The translations under genes and the position numbers were made by a program. Under the pieces are notes generated by a model, which saw nothing but the letters and a program-made list of their open reading frames with translations, ran no database searches and was not told the DNA's origin. 64,000 nt of DNA from Shinella sp. UYSO24 (GTDB lineage: Bacteria > Pseudomonadota > Alphaproteobacteria > Rhizobiales > Rhizobiaceae), in the NCBI GenBank assembly GCA_902167985.1, contig CABHNZ010000018.1, positions 1-64,000 of the forward strand, written 5' to 3'. Below, one piece after another: positions 1-9,600 of this stretch. Numbering within the stretch: position 1 is the stretch's first letter; the number at the start of each line of letters is the position of its first letter.

Positions 1-53
1 TTACGTTGCTTGTGGACACAACCTGCCTAAGCGCTCCCCCGATTCATAGGTGA

Positions 54-469
54 CCCAAAAATCGCGTTTACGGACATTCCCTGTTCGATGGTCCCGTGAC
101 GCCGGAGCGTTACGCCGCATGCCGGCATGTCGTGGCATCGCGTCGCGGCGCTTTTACAGGACCGGTCGATGATGCGCTTGAAGTGTTGGGGCTTGGCCGC
201 GTCACCGCCGTCGTGGTGCCAGGATTTCCGGATGCGCTGCGGATTGCGCGTCGATCGGATCTTGTCGCACTGGTCCCGCGCACCTGTCTCGGCGGTGATG
301 TCATGGATGCCGGAACGCTCGGCAAGCAACTTGTGTGCTTCGACCTTCCGGTTCCTACGCCGAAGATCGTGATCTCGGCGATGTGGCATCCTCGCATGGA
401 TGCGACCTTGCACATCGCTGGTTGCGCGACATGGTAATGGCGGTTTGTCGCCAGACAGCGCTATCATGA
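54..469 (+). pseudogene. LysR-type regulator C-terminal fragment
   Basis: The open frame from about 54 encodes the end of a LysR effector-binding domain: GHSLFDGP, then ALEVLGLGRVTAVVVPGF, a DLVALVPR stretch and the family ending WHPRMDA. After that motif the frame is lost. Reading one base over near 397 restores the expected DLAHRWLRDMV and runs to a stop at 469, so one base is missing there. There is no DNA-binding domain: an in-frame stop lies at 51-53, and nothing recognisable precedes it in the window. It is either a remnant, or the 3' end of a gene that begins outside the window and has a second frame error. Confidence 0.6.
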
Positions 470-577
470 ATGTGGGAGAAGGCGGCTGAAAGCACCGGCC
501 GCACCTTATCGATCACTTTGCGGCCCGCTTTCCGCGGGATGGCCGGAACAAAAGCACATGAGGCGATGCCTTCTAAC

Positions 578-958
578 CTATTCCGCCAACTGCGCTTCGT
601 AGCGTATGGCCCAGTCACGCAGCATGGCAAAGGTCGGCATGAGATCGATACCGGCCTGCGAGAGAGCATACTCCACTCGCGGCGGTATCTCGGCGTAAGC
701 GGTACGAATCACGATGCTGTTGCCCTCCAGGTCGCGAAGTTGCTCGGTCAGCATGTGTTGTGTGACACCAGGCAACGCACGGCGCAATTCGCCGAAACGC
801 ATCGGCCCGGCAACCAGGCTACATACGATCTCGATTTTCCACTTCCCGGTGATCGCGCGGATCGCTCGCTGGAAGCGCATCACATCGATCGTCTCGGGCC
901 CTGTGCAGCCAACGCAATCGTCGCCGTAGACACGCGGCGCAACGGTCTGATTTTTCAT
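578..958 (-). CDS. HxlR-family winged-helix regulator
   Basis: This 126-residue protein is the usual length for the HxlR family. Its core shows the family pattern: GKWKIEIVCSL, then RFGELRRALPGVTQHMLTEQL (recognition helix) and the wing around PRVEYALSQAG. An N-terminal CVGC pair (residues about 15-18) lies where thiol-sensing members such as HypR and YodB carry their redox cysteine, so sensing of electrophiles or oxidants is possible; this is inference. It is divergent from the reductase starting at 1046 across 87 bp, the standard arrangement for a local repressor or activator of that gene. Confidence 0.85.
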   Translation of the reverse strand: MKNQTVAPRVYGDDCVGCTGPETIDVMRFQRAIRAITGKWKIEIVCSLVAGPMRFGELRRALPGVTQHMLTEQLRDLEGNSIVIRTAYAEIPPRVEYALSQAGIDLMPTFAMLRDWAIRYEAQLAE

Positions 959-1045
959 ACTACCTCTTAAAATTCATCCTACTTGCCAAATTTCATATGC
1001 TTCGCAAAGAGTAACCGCAACCAGAAGTGAAGGTATGGAAATCAG

Positions 1046-2026
1046 ATGAGCAAAATTCTCATAACGGGTGGTTCAGGCTTCCTTGGTAGCCATTGCATCG
1101 TCGCAGCCCTGGCCGCCGGGCACGAAGTTCGCACGACACTGCGCAGTCTCGAAAAGGCAAGCGAAGTCCGCTCCATGCTGAGGGCAGCGGGCGCTGATCC
1201 GAGGCACGAGATCGACTTTTATGCTGCCGATCTTGAATATGACGACGGCTGGATAAAAGCCGTTTCGGACTGCGACTACGTGTTGCATACCGCGTCACCT
1301 TTTCCGTCCGCCCAGCCTGAAAATCCGGATGACCTGATCATCCCGGCACGCGATGGAGCCTTGCGCGTTCTTCGCGCGGCGGTCGCTGCCGGCGTTCAGC
1401 GCGTTGTCCTGACGTCCTCGTTCGCAGCGGTCGGGTATGGTCCAAATTCCCCAGGCCATCTCTACACGGAGAATGACTGGACGCCTCTTGACGCACCCAA
1501 CCCTCCTTATATCTTGTCCAAAGCCATTGCCGAGCGCGCCGCGTGGGACTTGGTGAAGGACCATCGAACACTGGAGCTGAGCGTTATCAATCCGACCGGC
1601 ATATTCGGTCCCGCGCTTGGTCCCCAGCTTTCGACATCGGTCCAGATCGTCAAGCGGCTGCTTGACGGAACCTTTCCCGCCGAACTGCCGGATATGTGGT
1701 TTGGCGTTGTGGACGTGCGCGACGTCGCCGATCTGCATCTGCGGGCCATGACTGAGCCGGCTGCGGCTGGCGAGCGCTTCATCGCGGTCAGCGGTGAACC
1801 GCTGTCTCTGTTGGATGTCGCGACCGTTTTGCGTGAGCGCTTCGGCGATCTTGCAGCCCGTGTACCAAAGCGAGCCGTGGCGTTCTCTTCGAAGACAAAC
1901 CACCGGCGCTCCAGCTGTGAGAAGGCCAGACAGACGCTTGATTGGACGCCGCGCTCCAGCAACGATGCAATCATTGCCACCGTCGAAAGTCTGATAAAGC
2001 TGAAATTGCTTAATTCAAGCAACTAA
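1046..2026 (+). CDS. NAD(P)-dependent extended SDR (dihydroflavonol-reductase-like)
   Basis: A 326-residue extended short-chain dehydrogenase. The N-terminus has the nucleotide-binding glycine motif GGSGFLGSH. Around residues 115-165 come the strand LTSSFAAVGYG and the catalytic YILSK (YxxxK). The NPTGIFGP segment and overall length match the cinnamyl-alcohol/dihydroflavonol-4-reductase and aldehyde-reductase group, which reduce small carbonyl compounds with NADPH. The start follows a weak purine-rich stretch (GAAGGT). It is divergent from the HxlR regulator, so a role in aldehyde or quinone detoxification under that regulator is plausible. The substrate cannot be told from sequence. Confidence 0.85.
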   Translation: MSKILITGGSGFLGSHCIVAALAAGHEVRTTLRSLEKASEVRSMLRAAGADPRHEIDFYAADLEYDDGWIKAVSDCDYVLHTASPFPSAQPENPDDLIIPARDGALRVLRAAVAAGVQRVVLTSSFAAVGYGPNSPGHLYTENDWTPLDAPNPPYILSKAIAERAAWDLVKDHRTLELSVINPTGIFGPALGPQLSTSVQIVKRLLDGTFPAELPDMWFGVVDVRDVADLHLRAMTEPAAAGERFIAVSGEPLSLLDVATVLRERFGDLAARVPKRAVAFSSKTNHRRSSCEKARQTLDWTPRSSNDAIIATVESLIKLKLLNSSN

Positions 2027-2198
2027 ATTGATTACTTTCTTCGGTCAGCGGCGGGCAGCGGCATCGTTCGCAGGCACGTCATGTAGGTAGTAACGGCGTG
2101 CCTTCTCGCGAACCTGCTCGGGCAGCCGTTGAGCCTTGCTGAACCCGATAGGATTGGACTGCGACAGCGTCGAACTGATTGCCGGCATCGCGCCGCCG

Positions 2199-3125
2199 TC
2201 AGCCCCAAACGCGGCTGATCGCATCCAATGCGGCAGTTATAGTCGGATCCTTCGAGCGGGCTTCGAGGCAAAGGAAGCTCAGTTTCGTCGAGATCCTGAC
2301 ATTTTCAGCGATCACGAGGCCATGGGACTGCTGTTCATGAAGCGCGATCGACTCCCGGCAAAGGCTCAAGCCGATCCCGGTCCGCACCATGGCAACCATC
2401 GACGCCTCCTGATCGACTTCGGCGACGATGTTTTGCCGTAGGCCGAGATTGGCGAACAGGCGCGTAAGCAGCCGGTTGTGCACGGAGGCTTGGGGCGTCC
2501 CGATCCACGGAAGCGATGCAAGCTGCGCCCAGTCGCCCTCTCTCACGAAACTGGCGAAAGATGGCGGAGCGACGACGCGATACGTCAGTTGCGCCAGCTC
2601 GCGGGCGTGAAACAGAGGCGTAACGCCTTCCGCCGATATGTCCGAGGATAGATCGTGCTCTCTGGGATCGCCAAGATAGAAACCGGCATCCAGCTCGTCC
2701 CGCTTCAAGCCTTCCGCGACGTCCCCGCTCATTCCATGCCGTAGCGTCGTCTCAATCCCTGGCCCGCTTTCGATCAGCGCGTTCAAGAACGCGCCCAAGC
2801 GAGTGAACTCAGGGTCGATGATCGTCCCGATCCTCAGCTTTCCTCGGACTCGGGACGCCAAATGTCCGGCTGTCTGCCCGAAGTCCGTCAGTGCCGCCAG
2901 CACCTGCTCCGCCTTGGCGGCAAGCAAGGCGCCCTCCTGCGTCATTTCCAGTCCTGTCGATGTCCGTCGGAAGAGGGTAAGTCCAGTCTCCTTGGCAAGG
3001 CGCTTCAACTGCAGCGTCACGGCAGGCTGGGTGACGTACAGTTTCTCCGCAGCACGAGAGACGTTCCCGGCCCGCGCGACGGCGACAAATGCCCTCAGTG
3101 TTTTCAGGTCGACCATGTGAAGCAT
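2199..3125 (-). CDS. LysR-family regulator, divergent from the DMSP-type operon
   Basis: This 308-residue protein has an N-terminal LysR helix-turn-helix (FVAVARAGNVSRAAEKLYVT, then QPAVTLQLKRLAKETGLTLF) and a full effector-binding domain. The start at 3125 gives MLHMVDLKTL; the internal ATG at 3116 (MVDLKTL) is equally likely because most LysR proteins begin two to four residues before DLKTL. It is transcribed away from the GMC/CoA-transferase operon, which is where LysR activators of catabolic operons usually sit. LysR regulators (DddR) are known to control dddD operons in other bacteria, so control of the operon starting at 3286 by the DMSP pathway intermediate is a reasonable inference. 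Confidence 0.85.
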   Translation of the reverse strand: MLHMVDLKTLRAFVAVARAGNVSRAAEKLYVTQPAVTLQLKRLAKETGLTLFRRTSTGLEMTQEGALLAAKAEQVLAALTDFGQTAGHLASRVRGKLRIGTIIDPEFTRLGAFLNALIESGPGIETTLRHGMSGDVAEGLKRDELDAGFYLGDPREHDLSSDISAEGVTPLFHARELAQLTYRVVAPPSFASFVREGDWAQLASLPWIGTPQASVHNRLLTRLFANLGLRQNIVAEVDQEASMVAMVRTGIGLSLCRESIALHEQQSHGLVIAENVRISTKLSFLCLEARSKDPTITAALDAISRVWG

Positions 3126-3143
3126 ATTAATTTTACTTATAAT
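3126..3143. promoter_or_regulatory. Candidate LysR operator (ATTA-N10-TAAT)
   Basis: An AT-rich imperfect dyad, ATTA then ten bases then TAAT, lies directly upstream of the regulator's first start codon and within the divergent region before the GMC gene. The arm spacing resembles LysR boxes. It abuts the 3125 start codon, which mildly favours translation from 3116. No strong -35/-10 pair is obvious. Confidence 0.3.
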
Positions 3144-3285
3144 GGTCCATGCGATTTGTCATTGGATTTTCGGTTCCTTTCTCCGCTATTTCGAAGGTGG
3201 GAAGTCAGGAGGAGCCTCGAATGATATGGAAAGTCATCGAATCGCGTGTTTGTGCGGTGTTACGTGACGATCTTCGGGCAAGCCG

Positions 3286-4973
3286 ATGACGCGCGCAGCC
3301 TCTCACGCCTCCGGCGATGCCTTCGACTTCATTATCATCGGCGGCGGCTCGGCCGGCTGCCTGCTTGCCAACCGCCTCAGCCGTGATCCTGCAATGCGCG
3401 TGCTGCTGCTGGAAGCCGGACGGAAGGACGACTATCCCTGGATTCACATCCCTGTCGGCTATCTCTACTGCATCGGCAATCCGCGCACCGACTGGCTGTA
3501 CAAGACCGAACCGGATGCCGGATTGAATGGACGGTCGCTGCGTTATCCGCGTGGCAAGACGCTCGGCGGCTGCTCATCGATCAACGGCATGATCTATATG
3601 CGTGGCCAGGCGCGCGATTTCGACAGCTGGGCGGTGACGACCGGCGATGACGCCTGGTCCTGGCAGAACTGCCTGCCAGATTTCAAGGCGCATGAGGATC
3701 ACTACCGACTGGACAATGGCGCGGACCCGAAGACCGGCGGCAACAGCCGGTTCTCCGACATGCACGGCCACGGTGGCGAGTGGCGGATCGAGAAGCAGCG
3801 GCTCAAATGGGAGATCCTCGAATCCTTCGCCGAGGCAGCCGTTGAGGCCGGCATTCCGCGCTCCGACGATTTCAACAGTGGCGACAATGAGGGCGTTGGG
3901 TATTTCGAGGTCAACCAACGCTCCGGCTGGCGCTGGAACACGTCCAAGGCGTTCCTGCGCCCGGCGAAGAACCGCCCGAACCTGACGGTCTGGACGCAGG
4001 CTCATGTCGAACGGCTGGCCCTGGAAAACGATGGTTCCGGCCGCAAGCGTTGCGTCGGCGTCATGCTCCAACGGCAGGGACAACAGGTGGAGGTCCGGGC
4101 GCGCAGGGAAGTCATCTTGTCCGCCGGCGCGATCGGCTCCCCGCAAATCCTGCAATTGTCGGGCATTGGTCCCAGTGGCCTCTTGACGCGCCACGGTGTC
4201 GAGGTCGTGCATGACCTGCAGGGCGTCGGGGAAAACCTTCAGGACCATTTGCAAATCCGCGCAGTCTTCAAGGTCGGCAATGCGAAGACGCTGAATACGC
4301 TCGCCAACAGCCTGTTCGGCAAGGCGATGATCGGGATGGAATATGCTTTGAAACGCAGCGGTCCGATGAGCATGTCGCCCTCTCAGCTAGGTGCCTTTAC
4401 CCGGTCTGATGACAGCCAGACCCACGCCAATCTCGAATATCACGTCCAGCCCCTCAGCCTCGACGCCTTTGGCGAACCTTTGCACACCGTACCTGCCTTT
4501 ACCGCGAGCGTGTGCAATCTCAACCCGACCAGCGTCGGAAGCGTTCGCATCCGCTCCGGCAAGGCGTCGGAGGCCCCGGCGATTTCGCCGAACTATCTCA
4601 GTACGGAACAGGATCGCAAAATTGCTGCCGAGAGCCTGCGGCAGGTGCGCAGGATCGTATCGCAGCCGGCGCTCGCAAAATACCAGCCGGAGGAATGGAA
4701 GCCGGGCGTGCAGTTCCAGAGCGACGACGAACTGGCGCGCCTTGCGGGCGATATCGCCAGCACCATTTCCATCCCGTCGGCACGACGAAGATGGGCAGCG
4801 ACGACGATCCGATGGCGGTGGTCGACAGCCGTCTCAGGGTGCGGGGCATCGAGGGCCTGCGCGTCGTCGATGCGGGCATCATGCCGAAGATCACCAGCGG
4901 CAACACCAATGCACCGACGCTGATGATCGCCGAAAAGGCGGCCGGCTGGATCGTCGCCGACACGCGCGTCTAG
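3286..4973 (+). CDS. dddA: GMC-family FAD oxidoreductase, DddA-like (frameshifted)
   Basis: This choline-dehydrogenase-like flavoprotein (about 562 residues) opens with the FAD motif IIGGGSAGCLLANRLS and has the GMC signature RYPRGKTLGGCSSINGM near residue 85. The C-terminus holds the catalytic-site motif HPVGTTKMG and the closing NTNAPTLMIAEKAA. The frame breaks near 4766, just before HPVGTTKMG; restoring one base (ACCATCTTCCAT) rejoins both parts. GMC enzymes oxidise alcohols to aldehydes. Next to a DddD-type gene the best match in role is DddA, which oxidises 3-hydroxypropionate to malonate semialdehyde. That assignment rests on context; choline or another alcohol remains possible. Confidence 0.75.
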
Positions 4974-4997
4974 AGAATTCCTGGGGAGGTAAGAAAA

Positions 4998-7508
4998 ATG
5001 ACATCGAACTCGCGTTCCGCACTTCCGCTTTCCGGCGTTCGGGTGCTTGATTTCGGGCAATATATGCGGCCCGGCCGTCGCCATGATCCTTGGCGATCTC
5101 GGCGCGACCGTCGTGCATGTCGATCCGCCCGGCGGTCCGCTCTGGGACAATCCCGCCAACGCCATCCTTCACCGCAACAAGCTGATCATCACCCTCGATC
5201 TCAAGACGGATGAGGGGCTGAATGAGGCGAAAACGCTGGTGGCAGAAGCCGATATCGTCGTCGAGAATTTTCGCCCCGGTGTGCTTGCCCGGCTCGGGAT
5301 CGATTTTTCGGCGTTGCGTAAAGCGCGACCCGAACTGATCACCCTGTCGATCCCCGGCTTTGCCTCGGACGACGAGCTTCGTCGGGACTGGCGGGCTTTC
5401 GAGACGGTGATCGCGGCCTCATCCGGCGTCTTCACGGATATGGGCCTCAATCGCGTGCTGATGGGCATCAACCCGTCTTTCTCGCCGCTTCCGTTATCTT
5501 CGGCTTACGGCACCATGCTTGCGGCGTCCGCGACGGCGCTGGCGCTCCAGGCGCGTGAGCGCACGGGACACGGCGATCACATCGAAGTGCCGCTGGCGAG
5601 CGCCGTCATGGAGGGCCTCTCCTACAATTCCATCCTGATTGACGATTATCCGCTGCGCTACCAGACCCAGCGCGAGCGAGAGATCGAGCGCCGGCGCGCC
5701 GAAGGCCTGCCGATGGACATGTCTTATGACGACCTGCAGGAATTCCTCGATCCCTTTTATCGCAGCTATGTGTGCGCCGACGGGCGGATGTTCTACGTCG
5801 TCTGCCCCAGCCACAAGAACCATGCCAAGCGCTGCCTGCAAGCTCTCGGCATCTACGATGAACTGGTGGCTGAGGGACTGCGTGAGGAGGAAGACACCTA
5901 TCTGCCGGTCTCGCTATGGTCGTCGGACGTGTCGCTCGGGGTCTATCCGCTCCCGAAATTCTGGGCCGACAAGATCGCGGCACGCATGAAGGCGGTTTTC
6001 CTGACGAAGACGGCTGCCGAATGGGAGCGTGTCTTCGGCGAGGGGCTGTTTCCGGGCGCGCCGCAGCGCTGGCTGAAGGAATGGATCGCCGACGATCACG
6101 CCAAGGCCGCCGGCCTGATGATCGAGGTGGACGATCCGATTCTTGGCCGCATGACCCAGCCGGGACCGATGGCCTGGCTGCAAGAGAGCGCCGTAGCCAT
6201 GCTGAAGCCGCACCCGCGGCGCTGGGGAACGGCCAGGGAGGCGCTTGCGCTTCTGACCGGCATGGAACGCCGGTCCCTGGCGGCACCTACGACCGGCCTC
6301 CCCGGCGGCTGGCTGGATGGCGTCAAGGTTCTCGATCTGTGCAACGTGATCGCCGGCCCGCACTCGGTCGCCTATCTCGCCCGTTTGGTGCGGAGGTTAT
6401 CAAGATCGACCCGGCCAAACCGCTCTATGATTGCTGGAACACGGTGATCTTCGGCATGTCGCACATGCGCGGAAAGCAGTCCGTGCTGCTGAACATCGGT
6501 TCGCCCGACGGCCGCGTCGTCCTCGAGGAACTGGTGCGCTCCGTCGACATCGTGGTCTGGAACGCCACCGACCGCCAGGTCAAGGTGATGGGCCTCGATG
6601 CCGAAAGCCTGAAGGCGCTCAACCCGCAGGCAATCTTCTGCCAGCTCGATTGCTTCGGCGGTCCACGCACCGGCCCGCGCACCAACTATCTCGGCTATGA
6701 CGACCTCGTCCAATCGGCGACCGGCATCATGCTGCGCTTCGGCGGCTCGATGGAAACGCCGGAAGAACACGCCCATGTCGGCACCATCGACGTCATGTGC
6801 GGCTTCGGCGCGGCACTTGGCATTGCCGCCGCTCTCTACCAGAAGTCCAGAACCGGGATCGTTGGTCGCCCGCGCACATCGCTGTCGGCGCTGACCGGTC
6901 TCGCGCAGATACCCTTCTGCTACGACTATGCCGGGCGCGGCCCGTTCGACGAGCCGTCCGGCCGCGAAACCAAGGGGTACAACGCTTTGTCGCGGCTCTA
7001 CGAAACGGCATCGGGGGATCACCTTCTTCTGTGCTCCTCGGAAGCCGACCTCCCGCGCTTCGGCGAGGTCGAGGGTCTCAGCGGGATCGTCGAAATGGCG
7101 GCATCCGACCGAGAGGCCTACCTGGCGAAAGCTTTTATGACAGTACCTGCGGAGATCTGGCAGCAGCGCCTTCGGGAAGCCGATATCGGCGTTTCGCTTT
7201 GCGAGAACATCGAAACGATCCGCAGCCGCAGCGCCCGCATTGCCGACGGCACGCCGGGTGTCGACCGGGGCAGCTATTCCTTCTCCATCTTCCCGGACCA
7301 TCCGAGCGGGCACACGGTCACGCAGCTCGACCCCTTCGCCATCCGTCCGGCTGTCGGTAGGGTCGCGGCCGTCGCACCGGCGGAGAAGTACGGAGCCTCC
7401 ACGCGCGCTGTTCTCAGGACCTTGAATTACACCGACGCCGAGGTCGATCGGCTGATCGCCTCCGGCACGATCAGCGAGACCTGGAGTGAGGAGTATCTGC
7501 CGAGTTAG
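4998..7508 (+). CDS. dddD: Double-domain class III CoA-transferase, DddD-like DMSP lyase (two frameshifts)
   Basis: About 837 codons encode two CaiB/BaiF domains in tandem, the architecture of DddD, which transfers CoA to DMSP and releases dimethyl sulfide and 3-hydroxypropionyl-CoA. Domain 1 begins GVRVLDFGQY and GPAVAMILGDLGATVVHVDP; domain 2 begins VLDLCNVIAGP. In domain 2, HVGTIDVMCGF (Asp near residue 597) lies where class III transferases carry the acyl-accepting aspartate. The matching place in domain 1, GDHIEVPLASAV, has no such Asp, also a DddD trait. The frame breaks near 5064 (net +1 or -2) and at a T run near 6385 (one T missing). A clear GGAGGT ribosome site precedes the start. 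dddD homologues are known in rhizobia such as NGR234. Confidence 0.75.
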
Positions 7509-7557
7509 CAGGAAACGGCGGCTTCGGGTTCTGAGGAGGATACCGAAGCGGCTCGCA

Positions 7558-7589
7558 GCCCGTCACGGTCTGAGATGACGCTGACGGGC
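7558..7589 (+). other. Intercistronic stem-loop between dddD-like and proX-like genes
   Basis: GCCCGTCA and TGACGGGC form a perfect 8-bp stem around a 16-base loop in the 116-bp spacer between the CoA-transferase stop and the binding-protein start. No T-run follows, so it is not a classic terminator. Such hairpins often mark RNA processing or protect the abundant binding-protein transcript. Confidence 0.45.
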
Positions 7590-7624
7590 CTGGGATTTAA
7601 AATCTCACATAGGGAGGAAATGTC

Positions 7625-8625
7625 ATGAAAGAACTTTTCGCCTCGACATGCCTTGCAGCGGCGATGCTGACCTTCGGCAGTTCGGCGCAGGCGGCGGATT
7701 GCGGCGATGTGACCATCGCCAGCATGAACTGGCAGAGTGCGGAAGTACTCGCCAGTTTAGACAAACTCATCCTGACCGAAGGTTACGGCTGCAACGCAGA
7801 GATCATCCAGGGCGATACGGTTCCGACGATCACGTCGATGACCGAAAAGGGCCAGCCCGATATTGCGCCTGAAGGATGGGTCGATCTTCTGCCCGATGTC
7901 GTCAACGCCGGCGTCTCAAGCGGAAAGCTTGTCGTTGCATCGACCGTCCTCACCGACGGTGCGGTCCAGGCTGGTGGATGCCCAAATACCTTGCCGACGC
8001 TCATCCGGACATCAAGACGATCGATGATGTTCTCAAGCATCCGGAGCTGTTCCCCGATCCCGAAGACAAATCGAAGGGAGCCATTCACAATGGCCCGCAA
8101 GGCTGGGGTGGCACGGTCGTGACCAGCCAGCTCTACAAAGCCTATGGCGGAGCAGCTGCAAACTTCACGCTCGTCGACACGGGTTCGGCGGCCGGCCTCG
8201 ACGGATCGATCGCCAAGGCGTACGAGCGCAAGGAAGGCTGGGTCGGCTACTACTGGGCTCCGACGGCGCTGCTCGGCAAGTACGACATGGTCAAACTCGA
8301 CTATGGCGTGCCCCACGACGCGGCCGAGTGGAAGCGCTGCAACACCGTTGCGGATTGCCCCGACCCTAAGAAGAATGAGTGGCCGAAGGACACCGTCCAG
8401 ACGCTGGTGACCAAAGCGTTCTCCGAGCGTGCCGGCGAGGATGTCATGGGCTATCTCAACAAGCGCGCCTGGAGCAACGCGACGGTGAACAAGCTGATGG
8501 CCTGGATGACCGACAATCAGGCAAGCGGCGATGACGGCGCAAAGCACTTCCTCAAAGAGAACGAGGGCATGTGGAAGGAATGGGTCTCGCCTGAGGCAGC
8601 CGAGAAGATCAAGGCGGCGCTTTGA
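7625..8625 (+). CDS. proX: ProX-like betaine/DMSP ABC substrate-binding protein (frameshifted)
   Basis: A periplasmic binding protein of about 334 residues with a cleavable signal peptide (MKELFASTCLAAAMLTFG, ending at AQAA). Its OpuAC/ProX domain carries the aromatic residues that cage quaternary ammonium or sulfonium groups: MNWQS, PEGWVDLL, GWWMPKY and GYYWAP. The frame breaks near 7970 (CAGGCTGG for CAGGGCTGG, one G missing), exactly in the GWWMPKY motif; the rest continues cleanly. It is followed by the permease and ATPase genes. Glycine betaine, proline betaine and DMSP are all bound by this family; the operon context points to DMSP. The ribosome site AGGGAGGAAA is strong. Confidence 0.85.
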
Positions 8626-8712
8626 TCTCATTCACGACGTTGCTGGCGCCTGGCGCGCCGGCATCGAACAGCGTGTCCAGAATGCGCTGGCTGTTATCGA
8701 GGAGGATAGATT

Positions 8713-9600
8713 TTGGATTGGTTATTCAGCTTTCCGCACATGGATGATGCGTCATTACGCGGTCTCAAGAAGGCGATCGACGAAGGGTTTCGCGGTTTCA
8801 CGCGCACTTATGGAGATGGTCTTGAAGCGGCTTTCGAGCCGCTACAGCACTTTCTTATCTGGTCGGAGCGCTTCATGACGAAGACGCCCTGGCCGATCAT
8901 CCTGCTTCTGATCGGCGCCGTCGCATGGTTAGGCAGCCGCAACTGGAAGATCGTCGGTGGAACCGTCCTGACACTGCCGCTTATCGGCTATTTCGATATG
9001 TGGGACGACACGATGAAGACGGTCTCGATGATCTTCGTGTGCACGGTTCTGTCGATCGTCGTCGGTATTCCCATCGGTATCGCTATGTCGCGCTCGGATC
9101 GCGTGCAGGCCATAACCAATCCTGTGCTCGATGTCATGCAGACCATGCCGAGCTTCGTTTACCTGATCCCGGTCGTCATGCTGCTGGGTATCGGCAAGGT
9201 ACCGGGCCTTATCGCCGTCGTCATCTATGCCATCCCGCCGATGATCCGCCTGACAAATCTCGGTATCCGCCTCGTCGACAAGGACGTGTTGGAAGCCGCC
9301 GACGCTTTTGGTTCGTCAAGCTGGCAGAAGCTGAAGAACGTGCAGATGCCGCTGGCGCTGCCCACCATTATGGCCGGCATAAACCAGACTATCATGATGG
9401 CGCTCGCTATGGTGGTCATCGCCTCGATGATCGGCGTGCAGGGCCTCGGCCAGCCGGTGCTGAAGGCAATCTCCAACCAGTATTTCACGCTCGGGATCTT
9501 CAATGGCCTCGCCATCGTCGGGATCGCGATCATCTTCGACCGCGTCAGCCAAGCCTTCGGCGCACGCCTTCAAAAGCACCGGGAGGTGGTCCATGGGTAA
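8713..9600 (+). CDS. proW: ProW-like betaine-type ABC permease
   Basis: An inner-membrane permease of 295 residues in the ProW/OpuAB family. An N-terminal tail with a helix (WPIILLLIGAVAWLG) is followed by the permease core with DVMQTMPSFVYLIPVVMLLG and the EAA-type loop EAADAFGSSSWQKLKNVQMP that contacts the ATPase. The start is TTG at 8713, preceded by GGAGGA about six bases upstream; no better start fits the family's N-terminus. It overlaps the ATPase gene by 8 bp, so the two are translationally coupled. It is intact, unlike its neighbours. Confidence 0.9.
   Translation: MDWLFSFPHMDDASLRGLKKAIDEGFRGFTRTYGDGLEAAFEPLQHFLIWSERFMTKTPWPIILLLIGAVAWLGSRNWKIVGGTVLTLPLIGYFDMWDDTMKTVSMIFVCTVLSIVVGIPIGIAMSRSDRVQAITNPVLDVMQTMPSFVYLIPVVMLLGIGKVPGLIAVVIYAIPPMIRLTNLGIRLVDKDVLEAADAFGSSSWQKLKNVQMPLALPTIMAGINQTIMMALAMVVIASMIGVQGLGQPVLKAISNQYFTLGIFNGLAIVGIAIIFDRVSQAFGARLQKHREVVHG

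Noticed and set aside
3574..4254. A 226-codon minus-strand frame inside the GMC gene
   Set aside because: It is the antisense shadow of a GC-rich gene with clear GMC motifs on the plus strand.
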